Origin: Mallotus nudiflorus | Lineage: Eukaryota > Streptophyta > Magnoliopsida > Malpighiales > Euphorbiaceae | Assembly (NCBI GenBank): GCA_947683625.1 | Contig: CANTUR010000283.1 | Coordinates: 17,369,001-17,433,000, forward strand | Length of the DNA: 64,000 bases | Direction: 5' to 3' | Part shown: positions 50,267 through 62,162 of the stretch, one piece after another | Position numbering within the stretch: position 1 is the stretch's first letter | How the letters are laid out: the number at the start of each line of letters is the position of its first letter | Notes under the pieces: model-generated | The model's database searches: none | Told to the model about the DNA's origin: nothing | Seen by the model: only the letters and a program-made list of their open reading frames with translations | Made by a program: the position numbers and the translations under genes

Positions 50267-53200
50267 TGATGTGTGTAATTTCTATATATATTTTGAGTTT
50301 AATTATAATGGATATTGAATAAGTAATTAGTTTAATTTAGGTAGAATTTGAGCTTAATTGAGAAATATTATAGTTTCCTATTTCATTTAGGATTCTGTTA
50401 TTTTTAGTCTAATTCTAATCAAATAAGGATTTCATTTAGAATTTCCTTTCTTTGTAGGAAAACTTAAAAAGGAATTCCATAAAGGTTAAGGATTTTTCTG
50501 ATGCCACTTCAACACCAGAAGTGTTCAACCAGTGTGACTGTAGACACCCAATTTCGGGATGATGAGTTATGGATGCGACAAAAGACTTCAATGATGAAAA
50601 TGTCATGAATAGGTCTTTAATACTTGAACTTTGAAACTTCAAGGGTTTGATTGCATTTTTTCAAAGAAAGAATTTAATATTTTTATGGACTAAATTCAAT
50701 ACTTTTTAAGGACCTAATTGTAAAACTTAAATTCTTTTAGAGATCTTTTTGTAATTAAAAGTTAAAAAAAAGTGATCGGAATTATATTAATTCTTATAAG
50801 AATTACGTAATACACAATTCTAGTCAGAATTAGACCTCTTTCGCCCAGGTTCTAAAATTTTTCAGAAAAAATTAAGTCCTAATTGGTCTAAAATTCTCCT
50901 AAAATTATTTTGATAATGTTTTTAAGGAAATATAAGTCTTTTAGGAACCAATTTATAGCTAGGGTTTGAAGACGTATCCCTAAATAAGGAGTATTTTGAC
51001 TCTAAAAATAGGAGAGACAAAAAAGACAAAAGGAGGCAAAAAAAAAAAAAAAAAAAGGAGAGCAGAGAAAAGAAAAAAGAAAAGAGAGGCAAAAAACGAA
51101 GAGAAAAAGAGAAGAAAAGAGAGAAAAGAAAAAAATCTTATTCTCGACAAAAATTCTTTTGCTTAATTGCTTAAATAAAGATTTTTAGAAGATTTTTGAA
51201 GAACAATATTCGAAAATCTATTAATAACGGTGATTTTACAAAATCTGAGGAGCACTCCATTAAAATCATCCATAAGCATCATCTTCCCCTTTATTTATTT
51301 TATTTTTTTGATTTTTTTGATTTTTAATTTTGTTATAATTTATTCGCTAATCGTAATTTTTGTTATTTTTTATAGTGATTATGGAAGACTAAGCTCATGA
51401 GAGGTCCATGGGATGCCATGGATAAAACCTTGTAAATTTAGTTTTTAGGTCTTGTTATTTTTATTTATTGCTTTATGTTATGTTATGTTATTTATTTTTG
51501 GGGTTGTATTAATTATTTTATTATTATTTTCTATAGATTATTGTAATAGCTCCAATAGTAGGAATAATGAAACTGTGTGTGATTGCTTGTTTATTTTAAT
51601 TAATTGGTTAGTAAAATTAGAATTTTAATTGGGTAATTAATTAAAATCAATGGTGGAAGTAGATTAATTTAGGAATTGCATGTTAATGACAATTAGGCTT
51701 TTAGAAGTGATAATTAATTGGTTGTTTGATCTTTAATTTAATTGTTTTGATATGTTTTATTTGTTTTTGAGCTTGTTTATTTATTTTTATGTGTTTTGGG
51801 CCCTAGGCCCACATTAAACTTTAACCCATTTAAATTTAGGTTTTTAGGTTTAATTAATTAAAATGCATTTTAGGACCATAATTAATTAGATTTTATGTTA
51901 GAGATAACTTAGGCCCATTTAGTAAATTAAACATAGGCCCATTTAGTAAATTAGACATAGGCCCATTTAATTTAATTTAATTAATTAGACTTAGCCCACT
52001 TAATTAAAGCCTTCTTCATAATTTATAGATTTAAGATCACTTTAGAATTAAAATATGTAGAATTAAGCCCATCTAATTAAAGCCTTTTTCATAATATGTA
52101 GATTTAGCTCATTTAATTAAAATTAATGTAGATTACACTAACTTAGGAATTGTATTGAATGCATTATTCACTTGTATTTTCATGACTAGTTTGCCTTTGA
52201 GTTAATAGCTAGAATAAGGGCTTACATGAAATTGCATGTAAATAGAGGATAATATAGTAATTCATAAGGTAACTCTAAATGAACACGAGATTGAAAGAAG
52301 TTGGTATTTCGTACCCAGAATCTCTTGGTTGTGGTGCTAGCTTTCTTTTAGGGAATCGAGTACCACTTTTTTATTTGTCCCAGTCATTATCCTAGGTGGC
52401 GACTCCTCATCTCCATGCCATGTCTTTATGACAGTGGTTAGTGTGTTCTTTAGAGCCTTGAGCTTAAACAGTGTTGCCGTTGCTAAAATATTAGACACGC
52501 GCTAAACCCCATCGTCTATAGTGACATTCTGAAATTTTAACTTTAAGTTATACGTTGCCATGCTGAAGTGGTGTGCAACAGGTGCTGCTTGCTGGAATCC
52601 TGACCTAAAGAGCTGTGTGTCCATGCTAGAGTAATGTTGATGTGGTGTCAGCATAAAAAAGTTTCCTTTTTCAAGGACTCAAGAATTTAAAAGGAATTAG
52701 GCTTTCTACTAAGTTTTTCTATAAACATGGGATGTTAGGGCATTCATTGAAGGGGATTGAAGCTTGAAAATAAGAGCAAAATGAAGATTAAATGAGACGC
52801 ATACAAGATTAAAATTTTTTTTATTTTCTTCTTCATCTTTTAATTCTTTTGAACATGTTTATGAGATTTGTCATAATTATGCATGGCTAAATTCCTAGGA
52901 GTAGCTATTTTATGATATGATTGAACACAAGTTTTATTAATTTGATTTTCAATTAATTTTATAAGTTGCTTTTCATGTCTTGTATTCAATTAAAGGCCCA
53001 ATTAATTGCATGTTTATGAGTAGATTCACCAATAAGAGTTAGGAGAATTTATTAGATTTAGACAATAAGACTTAAACCACTTGACCACAAGAGTAGGCGA
53101 GCTCTTCGGGGGACTATGAAAGTAGGTAGGGGTCTACGGTGGTAAATCAATAATTATTAAAGAACTTAATGAGTTTTGATTAACTTCTTAATCACGAGAG

Positions 53201-53518
53201 TAGGTAACATGCTTAATTGAATTTAAGAGAGTCTTTAGGTATTTTAGAATAATTACCTTTCACTAAAATCAATGTCTTTTTCTTGTTAATGTGTTCATGA
53301 TCTGATTGGAATAGCGAAACTAAACCTATGCTCTAAACTTTTAATTATTTGATTTTAATTCAGTTTAAGTTGCTTTATTTTATATTTGCTTAATTACTTT
53401 TATTCAATTTACTAGCTAAGATCATAAGTAAAATATTAGTACTCAATATACAATTCTTGTGGGACGATAACTCTTTATACTACAATCATAATTCATGCGC
53501 TTGCGGGTTTAAAACGCA
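50267..53518 (+). repeat. 5' LTR of the Athila-like element, interrupted
   Basis: Matches the 1300-bp 3' LTR at 58222-59521 from end to end, apart from a 1987-bp insertion (solo LTR plus one target duplication copy). Clear shared blocks include TTTATTAATTTGATTTTCAATT (near 52934), AGTAGGTAGGGGTCTACGGT and GGGTTTAAAACGCA. Confidence 0.9.
50539..52520 (+). mobile_element. Solo LTR, Tat-like family, with 5-bp TSD
   Basis: A 1982-bp LTR beginning TGTAGACACCC and ending CGTCTATA, flanked by GTGAC at 50534-50538 and 52521-52525. No internal region is present, so it is the product of LTR-LTR recombination. Its 3' 900 bp are homologous to the LTR copies at 165-1099 and 1100-2126. It contains a 130-bp purine tract (51005-51136) and repeated RGCCCA words (51798-52070). 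The uninterrupted site is preserved in the partner LTR near 58497-58505. Confidence 0.93.
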
Positions 53519-53527
53519 ATAAGTTTT

Positions 53528-53549
53528 TGGTGCCATTGTCAGGGATTGA
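53528..53549 (+). other. Primer-binding site, tRNA-Asp type
   Basis: Nine bases after the 5' LTR, this 22-mer matches the complement of the 3' end of plant tRNA-Asp at 17 of 22 positions. All five mismatches (53531, 53535, 53539, 53541, 53547) are C-to-T or G-to-A. Athila-group elements commonly use this tRNA. Confidence 0.8.
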
Positions 53550-53647
53550 CAATATCGATATTAATTTAATTTTTACTTTTCTTACTATTTTTCTTTTAAA
53601 TCGTACTTGGTTTGCTATTTGATTTTTTAGGTGATTTTTGCTAATTT

Positions 53648-54610
53648 ATGAACAACCGATCTAAAGGGACAAACTTAGAGAAGATCAACCTTGAAATTAA
53701 GAAATCGTGGAAGAAAAATTGAAAGGAAAAGTGCGAGAAAGAAAAAGAAACCACGGTTGAAGATTAAGCGACACAACAAGTTAGGAATCGAGCTCTTTAA
53801 GAATACACGATGCCTTATCCGGGAGACAATTTGAGTGGCATTGTGAGACCAAATGTGGATGCTAACAACTTTGAGATTAAACTAACAATCATTCAAATAG
53901 TCTTATAATTTTAGTTTGGAGGTCTCCTAAGTAAAGATCCTAATGCCCATTTAGCTTAATTTTTGGAGATTTACGACACTTTCAAAATGAATGGGGTTAG
54001 TCCAGATGCCATAAAACTTAGATTATTCCCTTTTTCCTTAAGGGAGCCAAGTTGTGGTTACACTCTCTTACACCACAATCCATCACTTGGGATGTGTGGT
54101 TAAAGACATTTTTAAGCAAGTATTTTCCACCTGGAAAGATAGCAAAGTTCAGACAAGAAATCACAAGCTTCACTCAACACTATGGTGAATCTTTATATGA
54201 AGCTTGAGAATGTTTCAAAGACTTACAATGTTAATGCCCTCATTATGGAGTTCCACAATGGTTGCTCACTTAAACTTTTTATCAAGGACTCACCGAGCTA
54301 ATGAGAATAACCATAGATGCTACAGCTCAAGGCTTATTCATGAGCAAGACACCAAATGATGCATATAATCTACTTGAGACTATGGCATTTAATAACTATT
54401 AATGGCATGGAGAAAGAAGTGCACCAAAGAGAGTTGTAGGAATGCATGAAGTAGATAGTTAGAACCTTCTAAATACAAATATTGACATGCTTATAAAGAA
54501 ATTAGAGGCTTCAACTAAGGTATCTAAACCAATGGCTATTTATTCTTGTGAATATTATGGAGGAGGTCATTTAACTATAGAGTGTCAAAGGGGTTTCTCT
54601 TCTTAAGACC
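53648..54610 (+). pseudogene. Athila-like gag, broken
   Basis: Gag packages element RNA. The frame starts at ATG 53648 (MNNRSKGTNLEKINLEIKK). The retrotransposon-gag core is legible between about 53880 and 54410: DPNAHLA, LEIYDTFKMNGVSPDAIKLRLFPFSL, ITSFTQHYGESLYEAWE, and LLETMAFNNY. A zinc knuckle at 54547-54585 keeps Cys, His and the last Cys, but the second Cys reads Tyr (54556-54558). Several stops come from Trp-to-stop transitions (for example TGA in the YEAWE block). Not functional. Confidence 0.85.
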
Positions 54611-55229
54611 CATCAATTGAGCAACTTAATGCTCTCAACAACTTCCAAAGGACTCAAGAAAATTCTTACTCCAACACGTACAACCCAGGATGGCGTAATC
54701 ACCCTAGCTTTTTATAGTTAAATCAAGGGGGAGTCAAAAACACAAACCAAGGATTTAAGTAGCCCTTACCTGGTTTCCAATAAAAGAATACTTTCCATTA
54801 ACAATATGAGAATAAACGTAACTTTGAGAGCATGATGGAAAAGTTTCTTAGAATTCAAGAAGAATAAAAAAAGACCATTAAAAACCTATAAATGGAAAAA
54901 ACAGGAGGCTATCATGAATCTAACATCCAAAGTTGCATCTCAATTTGCATCCCAAGTATCTCAAATTAGTAAACTCTTTGCATATGGAAAAATGTTAGAG
55001 AATCAAATTGCTTTATAAGCTAATGTCTCTAATTTTTAACAACTGGGTAAACTTCCTAATCAACCTGAGAACCTAAGAGAGTTAGTAAAAGCAATAATGC
55101 TTTGAAGTGAAAGGCAGCTACCTGAGGTAGGGCAAAAAGGAAGAAGACAAGGTTGCAAAGGATGTTTATAAGGAAGAAAAATAGACAAAGAAGTACATTG
55201 AAGAAAAGGAATCAAATAAAGAAGAAGTC

Positions 55230-55860
55230 CCTAAAACTATCACTCCATCGCTACCTTTCCCTCAAAGGCAACAAAGGAACAAACATGACAAGAAATTTGA
55301 GAAGTTTTTGAAAGCATTCTAGTAGCTTAAGTTCAACATTCCAATTTTGGATGTGATCAACACAATGCCTGCCTATGAAAAGTTCCTAAAAGACATCATT
55401 ACACATAAGCGAAAGTGGGAAGATCATGAAACCATTCTTATCAATGAAGAGTGTAGTGCTGTTATACAAAATAAGCTTCCATAAAAACTTAAAGATCTAG
55501 GGAGTATTACTATTCCTTATACTATTGGAAGTGAATTTCTAAGTAGGTCTTTATGTAATTTAGGTGCGAGTGTAAGCATAATGCCTCTTTCTTTTTATAG
55601 GCACCTAAACATTGGCAAGCCATAACTAACAACGGTGTCACTATAACTTACGGATTGATCGATCATCTATCCTTATGGAATTCTTAAAGATGTTTCCGTT
55701 AAGGTTGGAGACTCTTATATGTCGGGTGATTTTATCATCTTGGAAATAAAAGAGGACCTTCAAATTTCAATCATCTTTGGGTGTCCTTTATTTACTACCG
55801 ATGGTGCAATTATTGATGTAAAACATGGAAAATTACTATAGAGATAGGACAAGACAAAGT
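55230..55860 (+). pseudogene. Athila-like aspartic protease, broken
   Basis: The region starts PFPQRQQRNKHDKKFEKFL, followed by DVINTMPAYEKFLKDI and ECSAVIQNKLP, the usual approach to the Athila protease, then GSITIPYTIG, LCNLGASVSIMPLSF, and SIIFGCPLFTTDGAIIDVKHG. The catalytic DLGAS motif reads NLGAS (codon AAT at 55557-55559), an Asp-to-Asn change by one G-to-A transition. Stops occur before and after it. No polymerase domain follows. Confidence 0.85.
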
Positions 55861-56359
55861 GGAGTTTGATGTCTTCAAAAAGCCACGACAATCCCTATTG
55901 ATGACTTCTTATTTTTGGATAGATGTGGTTGATGTTTATGCTAAAGATGTTCTTCCATAAGTTTCTAAAGAGCCACTAAAAACATACCTCATTCATGATA
56001 TCAAAGAGGTGAAAGTAACAAAAAAGGTTAACAAGAAAAAGAGGCCTTTGGAGAAAGCTAAAAAAGAATGGAAAATTAAAAGGGTTGTGAAGGATATAAA
56101 TTTTAAGAATTTTTCATATTCTTTTTAAGTGTTAAATAAGCGAGCTCAGGTGGGGAAACATTATTCCTTAATTAATCGTCCCTAAATCAAGATCCAACAT
56201 AGGGGTCAAGCTAATGACCTTAAATTAACGCTAATTAGGAGATAGCCCAATGTTTTTCTTACTTTTCTTTTATTTTTATGTTTCATTTTACCTTAATTTT
56301 TATTACGTTTTACTTAGGAAAATCATGCATGAAGAAAAGGAATTAAAAGCTAAGGAATG

Positions 56360-56930
56360 GAGTTTTGGTGGCTACACAAGGGATCAACATCGCTTTAACA
56401 CCATATTCTCATGACCCTGACACTACTCAGACATTGCATCCATACACCGGTGTCATCAAAACGTACAACAATTTAATTTCAACCCAAAATCTAGACCACT
56501 TAAGTATTACATCAGCACCGACATATCCTGAGAGCCTTAATATCATATCGTTTTGACACTACTTCAATATCAAGAGTGTGCTTCATCGCCAAACTTGCAT
56601 ATTTTCTATTGAATGTGACACGAGTTCTGCATCATATCAACACATCGGTGTCTCATTGCACCATTAGTCCTTACACCCCTAACACCATTTTCATACCAAC
56701 ACCATTTTCATACCACTTTCACACCCACGTGTCACAAGACCTTCTTTCCAACACCACTTCAGCATCACCTCAGCATTGCGGTATTGTCCAATTTACCACA
56801 AGTTGATTTTAGGCTGAATGTAACACCATTTTAACACTGGATTAACACACCAGTGTCTCACCTTGACACCATTTTGACACCACTTTTGCACCCTAATGTC
56901 GCATCCTTTAAACTCATTTTTCACCCTTTT
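56360..56930. repeat. Degenerate ACACCA-rich repeat
   Basis: Many short units of the type TGACACCATTTTGACACCACTT or CACCRGTGTC recur at irregular 15-30 bp spacing, with strong C/A bias on the plus strand. Open frames inside (56365-56556, 56576-56806) follow from the lack of stops in this composition. The reverse complement word AAGTGGTGTG occurs in both LTRs of the element (near 52568 and 58547). Confidence 0.6.
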
Positions 56931-57194
56931 CAACTAACATATCTTTTATTTTCTTCCCCTTTTCTTTTTTGAATTTCCATCTTATAATTCCAATTTTTGT
57001 CATGATCTCACTACCTAATCATAGTGAATAAAAAATAAACCGCTAAAAGACCCACTCCTCCACTAAAAAGAAGTCTCGCACATCCTCAACCACACCGGTT
57101 CTACATGCCTTGCACAAATGGTGCTTGGTTCATTTTCTAAATCTCTAAGCATCATATTTAGGGTAGGATTTTTCTCTTCATTTTTTTTCATAAT

Positions 57195-57290
57195 TTTGTT
57201 TCTTTTATTTATTTTTTTTGCATGTATTTTGGTCATTGAGAATAATGACAATTATTAATGTGGGGGAGGGTGTCATTTGCATTTTCATTT
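57195..57290 (+). other. Conserved 3' untranslated block of Athila-like element
   Basis: The series TTTTGCATGTATTTTGGTCA, TTGAGAATAATGACAATT and ATGTGGGGGAGGG is a familiar signature upstream of the 3' LTR in Athila-group elements. GTGGGGGAGGG (57260-57270) is a polypurine tract; a second, GTAGGGGAATT, abuts the 3' LTR at 58211-58221. Confidence 0.6.
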
Positions 57291-58221
57291 CATGATTTTT
57301 TTTATGTAGCATTTTTTTTATATTGCATTTTTAGATAGTTTATATTCTAGTTACTTGCTTTTATAAAAAAAAAAAAATAATAAATTGTTCAAATTTTCAT
57401 TAAGCTTCAACTCAATTTTTCTACACTTTTAGTTGGGCTTGTCCTTAAATTTTTTTATTTATTTTTGTGCAAAATTAATGCTCAATTACAATTAGAGAAA
57501 AATAGTGTATAAACTTGCTTTCCAATTCAATTACCGAATTATTGAATGGTTTATTAATTAAGATAGTTGTACATGGTCATTATATAAGAAAAATTTAGTT
57601 CTTATAACCTAAGTATGAAATTGGAGGTTGAATTTGATCATGATTTTTAGAGAGAGTGCATTTGGGTTTATGATTCTACAAAAAAAAAAATCTCTCTTTT
57701 CTTAAGTAAGAGCAATGCTTCAATTCAACTTTTTACATGCTTTGAATATACTCCAATGCTCTAAATAGAGTAAGACAATCCAAATTACCCACTTGGTGGT
57801 ATCCATGCTTAGTAATATGGGATCGACAACTAGGAGTGGGATGATTTGAATTGAGAGAATAAAAATGGTGAGCTCGAGCGTAAAATACACTCACTAAAGA
57901 CAAAGGTAAAGAAAAGATGTTGTGAAATGAAGTGTAAAATGCATTCACAACCAAAGTTGAGTTATAGATCTTAATATTTCTTTTATAGAGTTATGTTCAT
58001 TGGATTTCAAAGAGTTATATGCTTGGGTTATGATTAGTAAATTGTCCATATATGATGTATTTTTTGTTTGATTATCTTTTTTAGTAAATAATTTTCAGTC
58101 TTGGTGTTATTGGTTTACATGTCTTAGAAGCTTTAAATCTTTGGTTGTAGTTGAGTTTGTTCTTTAAATTTTAAATTTATTTTTTTCTTAAGAAAAAGTA
58201 AAGCTTAAGTGTAGGGGAATT
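57291..58221. other. Non-coding internal sequence before the 3' LTR
   Basis: AT-rich, no domain seen. It ends in the polypurine tract GTGTAGGGGAATT, where plus-strand synthesis would begin. Confidence 0.55.
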
Positions 58222-59521
58222 TGATATGTGTAATTGCTACATATATTTTGAGTTGAATTCTAATTGATATTGAATAAATAATTGGTTTAATTTAGGTAGA
58301 ATTTGAGCTTAATTAAGAAAAATTATAGTTTCCTATTTCATTTAGGATTATATTATTTTTTGTTTAATTCTAGTCAAATAAGGATTTCATTTGAAAGGCT
58401 AATTAGTTTTACTTTTTTTGTAGAAAAGTTTAAAAAGGAATTCCAAAAAGGTTAAGGATTTGTCTAATGCCATTTCAATACCGGAGGTGTTTAACTAATG
58501 TGAAATTATAAAATTTTAGCTTTAAGTTATGTGTAACCATGCTAAAGTGGTGTGTAACTGATGCAGTTTGCTAGAATCTTGACCTAAAGAGCTATATGTC
58601 TATGCTGAAGTGGTGTTAGTATAAAAAGGTTTCCTTTTTCAAGAAGGACCCGAGAATTCAAAAGGAATTGGGTTTTCTACCAAGTATTTCTATAAAAAGG
58701 GGATGCTAGGGCATTCATTGAAAGGAATTAAAGCTTGCAAATAAGAGCAAAATGAAGATTAAAAGAGACACGTACAAGATTAAAAGGGTTTTATTTTTTT
58801 CTTCTTCATCTTTTAATTCTTTTGAACATGTTTGTAAACTTGCCATAATTATACGTGGATAAATTTCTTTTTAGAGTTTAGGCTAAGATTAGCTATTCTA
58901 TGATGTGATTGAACACAAGTTTTATTAATTTGATTTTTAGTTAATTTTATGAGTTGCTCTTCATGATTTGTATTTATTTAAGGGCCTAATTGATTACATG
59001 TTTATGAGTAAATTCACTAATGAGAGTTTGGAGAATTTATTAGCTTTAGACTCATAAGACTTAGACCATTTGACCACGAGAGTAAGCGAGTTCTTTGGGG
59101 GACTATGACAGTAGGTAGGGGTCTACGGTGGTAAACTAATAATTGTTAAGGAACTTAATGAGTTTTTATTAACTTCTTAATCATGAGAGTAGGTTAAACT
59201 TTAATCTTAACATGCTTAATTGAACTTGAGAGAGTCTTTAGGTATTTTAGAACAATTACCTTAACTAAAATCAATGTCTTTTGCTTGTTAATGTGTTCAT
59301 GATCTAATTAGAATAGTGAAACTAAACCTAGGCTCTAAGCTTTTAATTATTTAATTTTAATTCAATTTAAGTTGCTTTGTTCTATATTTGCTTAATTACT
59401 TTTATTCGATTTACTAACTAAGATCATAAGTAAAAATATTAGTATTCAAAATACAATCCTCATAGGATGATAACTCTTTATACTGTAATCACAATCTGTG
59501 TGCTTATGGGTTTAAAACGCA
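58222..59521 (+). repeat. 3' LTR of the Athila-like element
   Basis: A 1300-bp LTR from TGATATGTGTAATT to AAAACGCA, directly after a polypurine tract. It is uninterrupted and so preserves the empty target of the solo LTR found in its partner: TAATGTGAAATT around 58497-58508 against GTGAC...GTGACATT. Confidence 0.9.
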
Positions 59522-59749
59522 ACACTCACCACTTTTAAAAAACTTAGAAAGCATTTCTCTAAGGAAAAGGTGAATAATAAGATTCTAAAAATTTTACCTA
59601 AGAAGGATTGAGAATCTTGAATCTTAAGGAAGCTCAAGACCTCTCAATTCTCTGAACCGATGTACTTATTAGAAAGCTCCTTACACATGAGCTTACATTA
59701 AGCAATAAGGAGTATAGCAAGAAGAGAAAGAAGAGAAGAAGAAGAGTAT
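59522..59749 (+). pseudogene. Copia gag fragment, 3' part
   Basis: Continues the gag frame cut at 50266: TLTTFKKLRKHFSKEKVNNK, ILKILPKK, then after a frameshift near 59610 LKEAQDLSIL and LIRKLLTHELTL followed by a Lys/Arg-rich end. The KIL..LPK, EA.DLS.L and LL.HE blocks are typical of the UBN2 gag. It is cut at 59749 by the start of another LTR. Confidence 0.75.
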
Positions 59750-62162
59750 TGTCACGACTCAAACTGGGGGCCATGATCGACGCTAGGAAATGAGAATTCT
59801 TTCGAATCTGAAACCCATAACAAGCCTTAAAAGAATAAAAACATGTAATAATTAAAATAAAATATGCACCATATTTAAATCTCAAACCAATATAATAAAA
59901 ATATAACTCTGTCATATCATAAAATAAAATACATTAATACAATATTTAGAGAAATGCCTTCGAATTAGAACCACATACAATAAAAACTAAATGCAACTCA
60001 CTACTGCAGTTTTCTAGAGTACAATATAAAATTAAGTAGATAATTTACATAAATAAGTCAGGGCAAAAGAAATCCAACGGATGCGTCTACTGCTGAGGTC
60101 TGAAGAAAAAGACTCTCCTGTAAAAACATCAACTGAAGGGAGTCAGACCTCATTGAGTGAATTGTTATAATATATATACGTGCATTTCCTAATGTCAAAT
60201 GCAATCAAACATTCGTATATAATAAATATATATATATACAAACAATCCATACAGATGCTAAAAATCACTTATATAATAATATTGAAAAACATAAGTTTAT
60301 GAAGGATCAAATAGAACCCTAATTAATCGCAACCTCAATTAATAATAACATCACTCTAGCCATACAAGCTCACTTAATTCTAAATAAATTCACTTATTCC
60401 ATATGGACAGTAGACTGGCCCTAAGACACTAAGTCAACCGAGCTCCAGCAGTTTGACTGTCAGTGTGATTGGCCCTGAGACACTTGGTCAATCGAGCTCC
60501 AACAACCACACTATCAATCATATCACATCTCCAATCAATTAATCAATCAATTAGTCTTAATTAGTTCATAATACCACAAATGATTCTCACTCAACCCTAA
60601 ATATATCGCACCAGTATATACACGGTCCTAGTGCTGCCCACTAGGTAGCACGTTCTATCGATATCCTTCGTTTAAAGTAAATCATTCATACAAGAAAATA
60701 AATAATGCAGAATACGTTCATAATAACAAAATAAACCATATATATACCAGAAATATACCTAAAATAAACTAAGTATATTTCAAGTATATATATGTTAAAT
60801 AAATTCAAATCAATCATGAAATATGCCAAAAATAAACCAATAATATACTAAAAACATGCTAGGTATATATCGAAAATAAAACATGCATTTACTTAGAAAT
60901 ATATAAAAAATATACTAAAAATATACCTAAAGTATACTAAACATTTTAATAAAACAATTTATGAATAAATACAATCAAAACATGAATATGTGCTAAAACA
61001 TACAACTTAAATGCAATGTATACATAAACTAACAACTCACAAGTTTACGTTTCTCGAGACTGGCTCGACGGGCCCGGTCTATTAGGCCTCGGTCTCAGTG
61101 TAACTAAATAATAAAATAATAACGAATATCAGGATAATTCTAACTTAAACCTCTAAAGAGACTCGATATAAGATTATATAACACAGACATACATAGAATT
61201 TCAGGATCGACCTGATTTCACATTTCACAAGAATTCTACCAAAAATTTGACAGAACCTCCTTTGTAAAACAAACATTTCTCTACTAAAAAATAGGGTCGG
61301 TCATGCAAGAAAACACACTTCTAATTACGGAATTCACACAACCCTCAGTTGGGATCCCGAACTGCACAATTCCCCCAACCAAGGTCCACAATTCACCAAA
61401 AATCCAAATAATATAATAAATATATTAAAAATCAATAAATTTCACAAATATCCTCAAAATATTACATATTTAACACTAAAAAACTAAACATACTTAATTT
61501 CATAATAATTACGTAAAAATTCCAAAATAATAATATATTATTATTAAAATCAAATTTTTCAATAATTACACGTAAAATAATATTAATTCATTTTATAAAT
61601 CCAAATAACTTAATTAACCCAAATATATAACAAAAAGTTTTAAAAACCCATTTTATTATCAAAATAATATATAATATATTATTTGAAAATAATTTTTAAA
61701 AATTAGTATTAATTAGTTAAAAATAGTAAATAATTTATGAAAAATCATTTTATTACCAAAATAATTATAAAACCAATTAAAACATAATATTTAGCTATAA
61801 TTTTAACAAAACTACACAATTACCCTAACAATTAAAAAATACACATAATATATATAATATTCCATAAAAATTATATAAATGCATAAAAATTATTTTATCA
61901 ACAAATATTATTAAAATATTATATAAAACATATAATTAAACACTAATTTCAACAAAAACTAAACTTTAACCTAATTTTCTAATATTGACATAAACTAAAA
62001 ATATTTATAAAAATTACATAAAAATCACAAAAATTATTATCTCAACACTAAAATTAATAAAAATTTATAATAACACCAAATATACCAAATTTATAATTTA
62101 ATAAATTAATTTATGAAAATTCAATAAATAATAATAAAATATTCAAAAATTCACTGTAAGCA
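59750..62162 (+). repeat. Chromovirus-like LTR sequence, copy 1
   Basis: Begins TGTCACGACTC at 59750, the start typical of Tekay/Del-type Gypsy LTRs, followed by GGCCATGATCGACGCTAGG. At least the first 1.15 kb recur at 62817-64000 in the same orientation; shared landmarks are GAGAATTCTTTCGAATC, TACTGAGGTCTGA, GTGCTGCCCACTAGGTAGCAC and a pair of tandem GAGACACT..GTCAA.CGAGCTCCA units (60420-60510). The part from 61400 on is very AT-rich and its membership in the LTR is uncertain. Confidence 0.65.

Larger units (their letters stand above)
50267..59521 (+). mobile_element. Athila-like LTR retrotransposon, gag-protease only
   Basis: Complete outline of a Ty3/Gypsy element: 5' LTR 50267-53518 (enlarged by a nested solo LTR), tRNA-Asp primer-binding site at 53528, gag and protease remnants, a long non-coding 3' part and 3' LTR 58222-59521. 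LTRs begin TGAT and end CGCA. There is no trace of reverse transcriptase, RNase H or integrase between protease (about 55860) and the conserved 3' region, so it is internally deleted or a non-autonomous form dependent on other elements. It sits inside a Copia gag frame. Flanking bases do not show an intact 5-bp duplication. Confidence 0.88.

Noticed and set aside
56365..56806. Two open frames in the Athila-like element as possible env-like genes
   Set aside because: The frames come from an ACACCA-rich repeat that simply lacks stops. There is no signal peptide or membrane segment and the frame changes between them.
50262..59526. Target-site duplication of the Athila-like element
   Set aside because: CTGAT at the left and ACACT at the right do not match. 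A small deletion at the left flank could explain this, but it is not shown.
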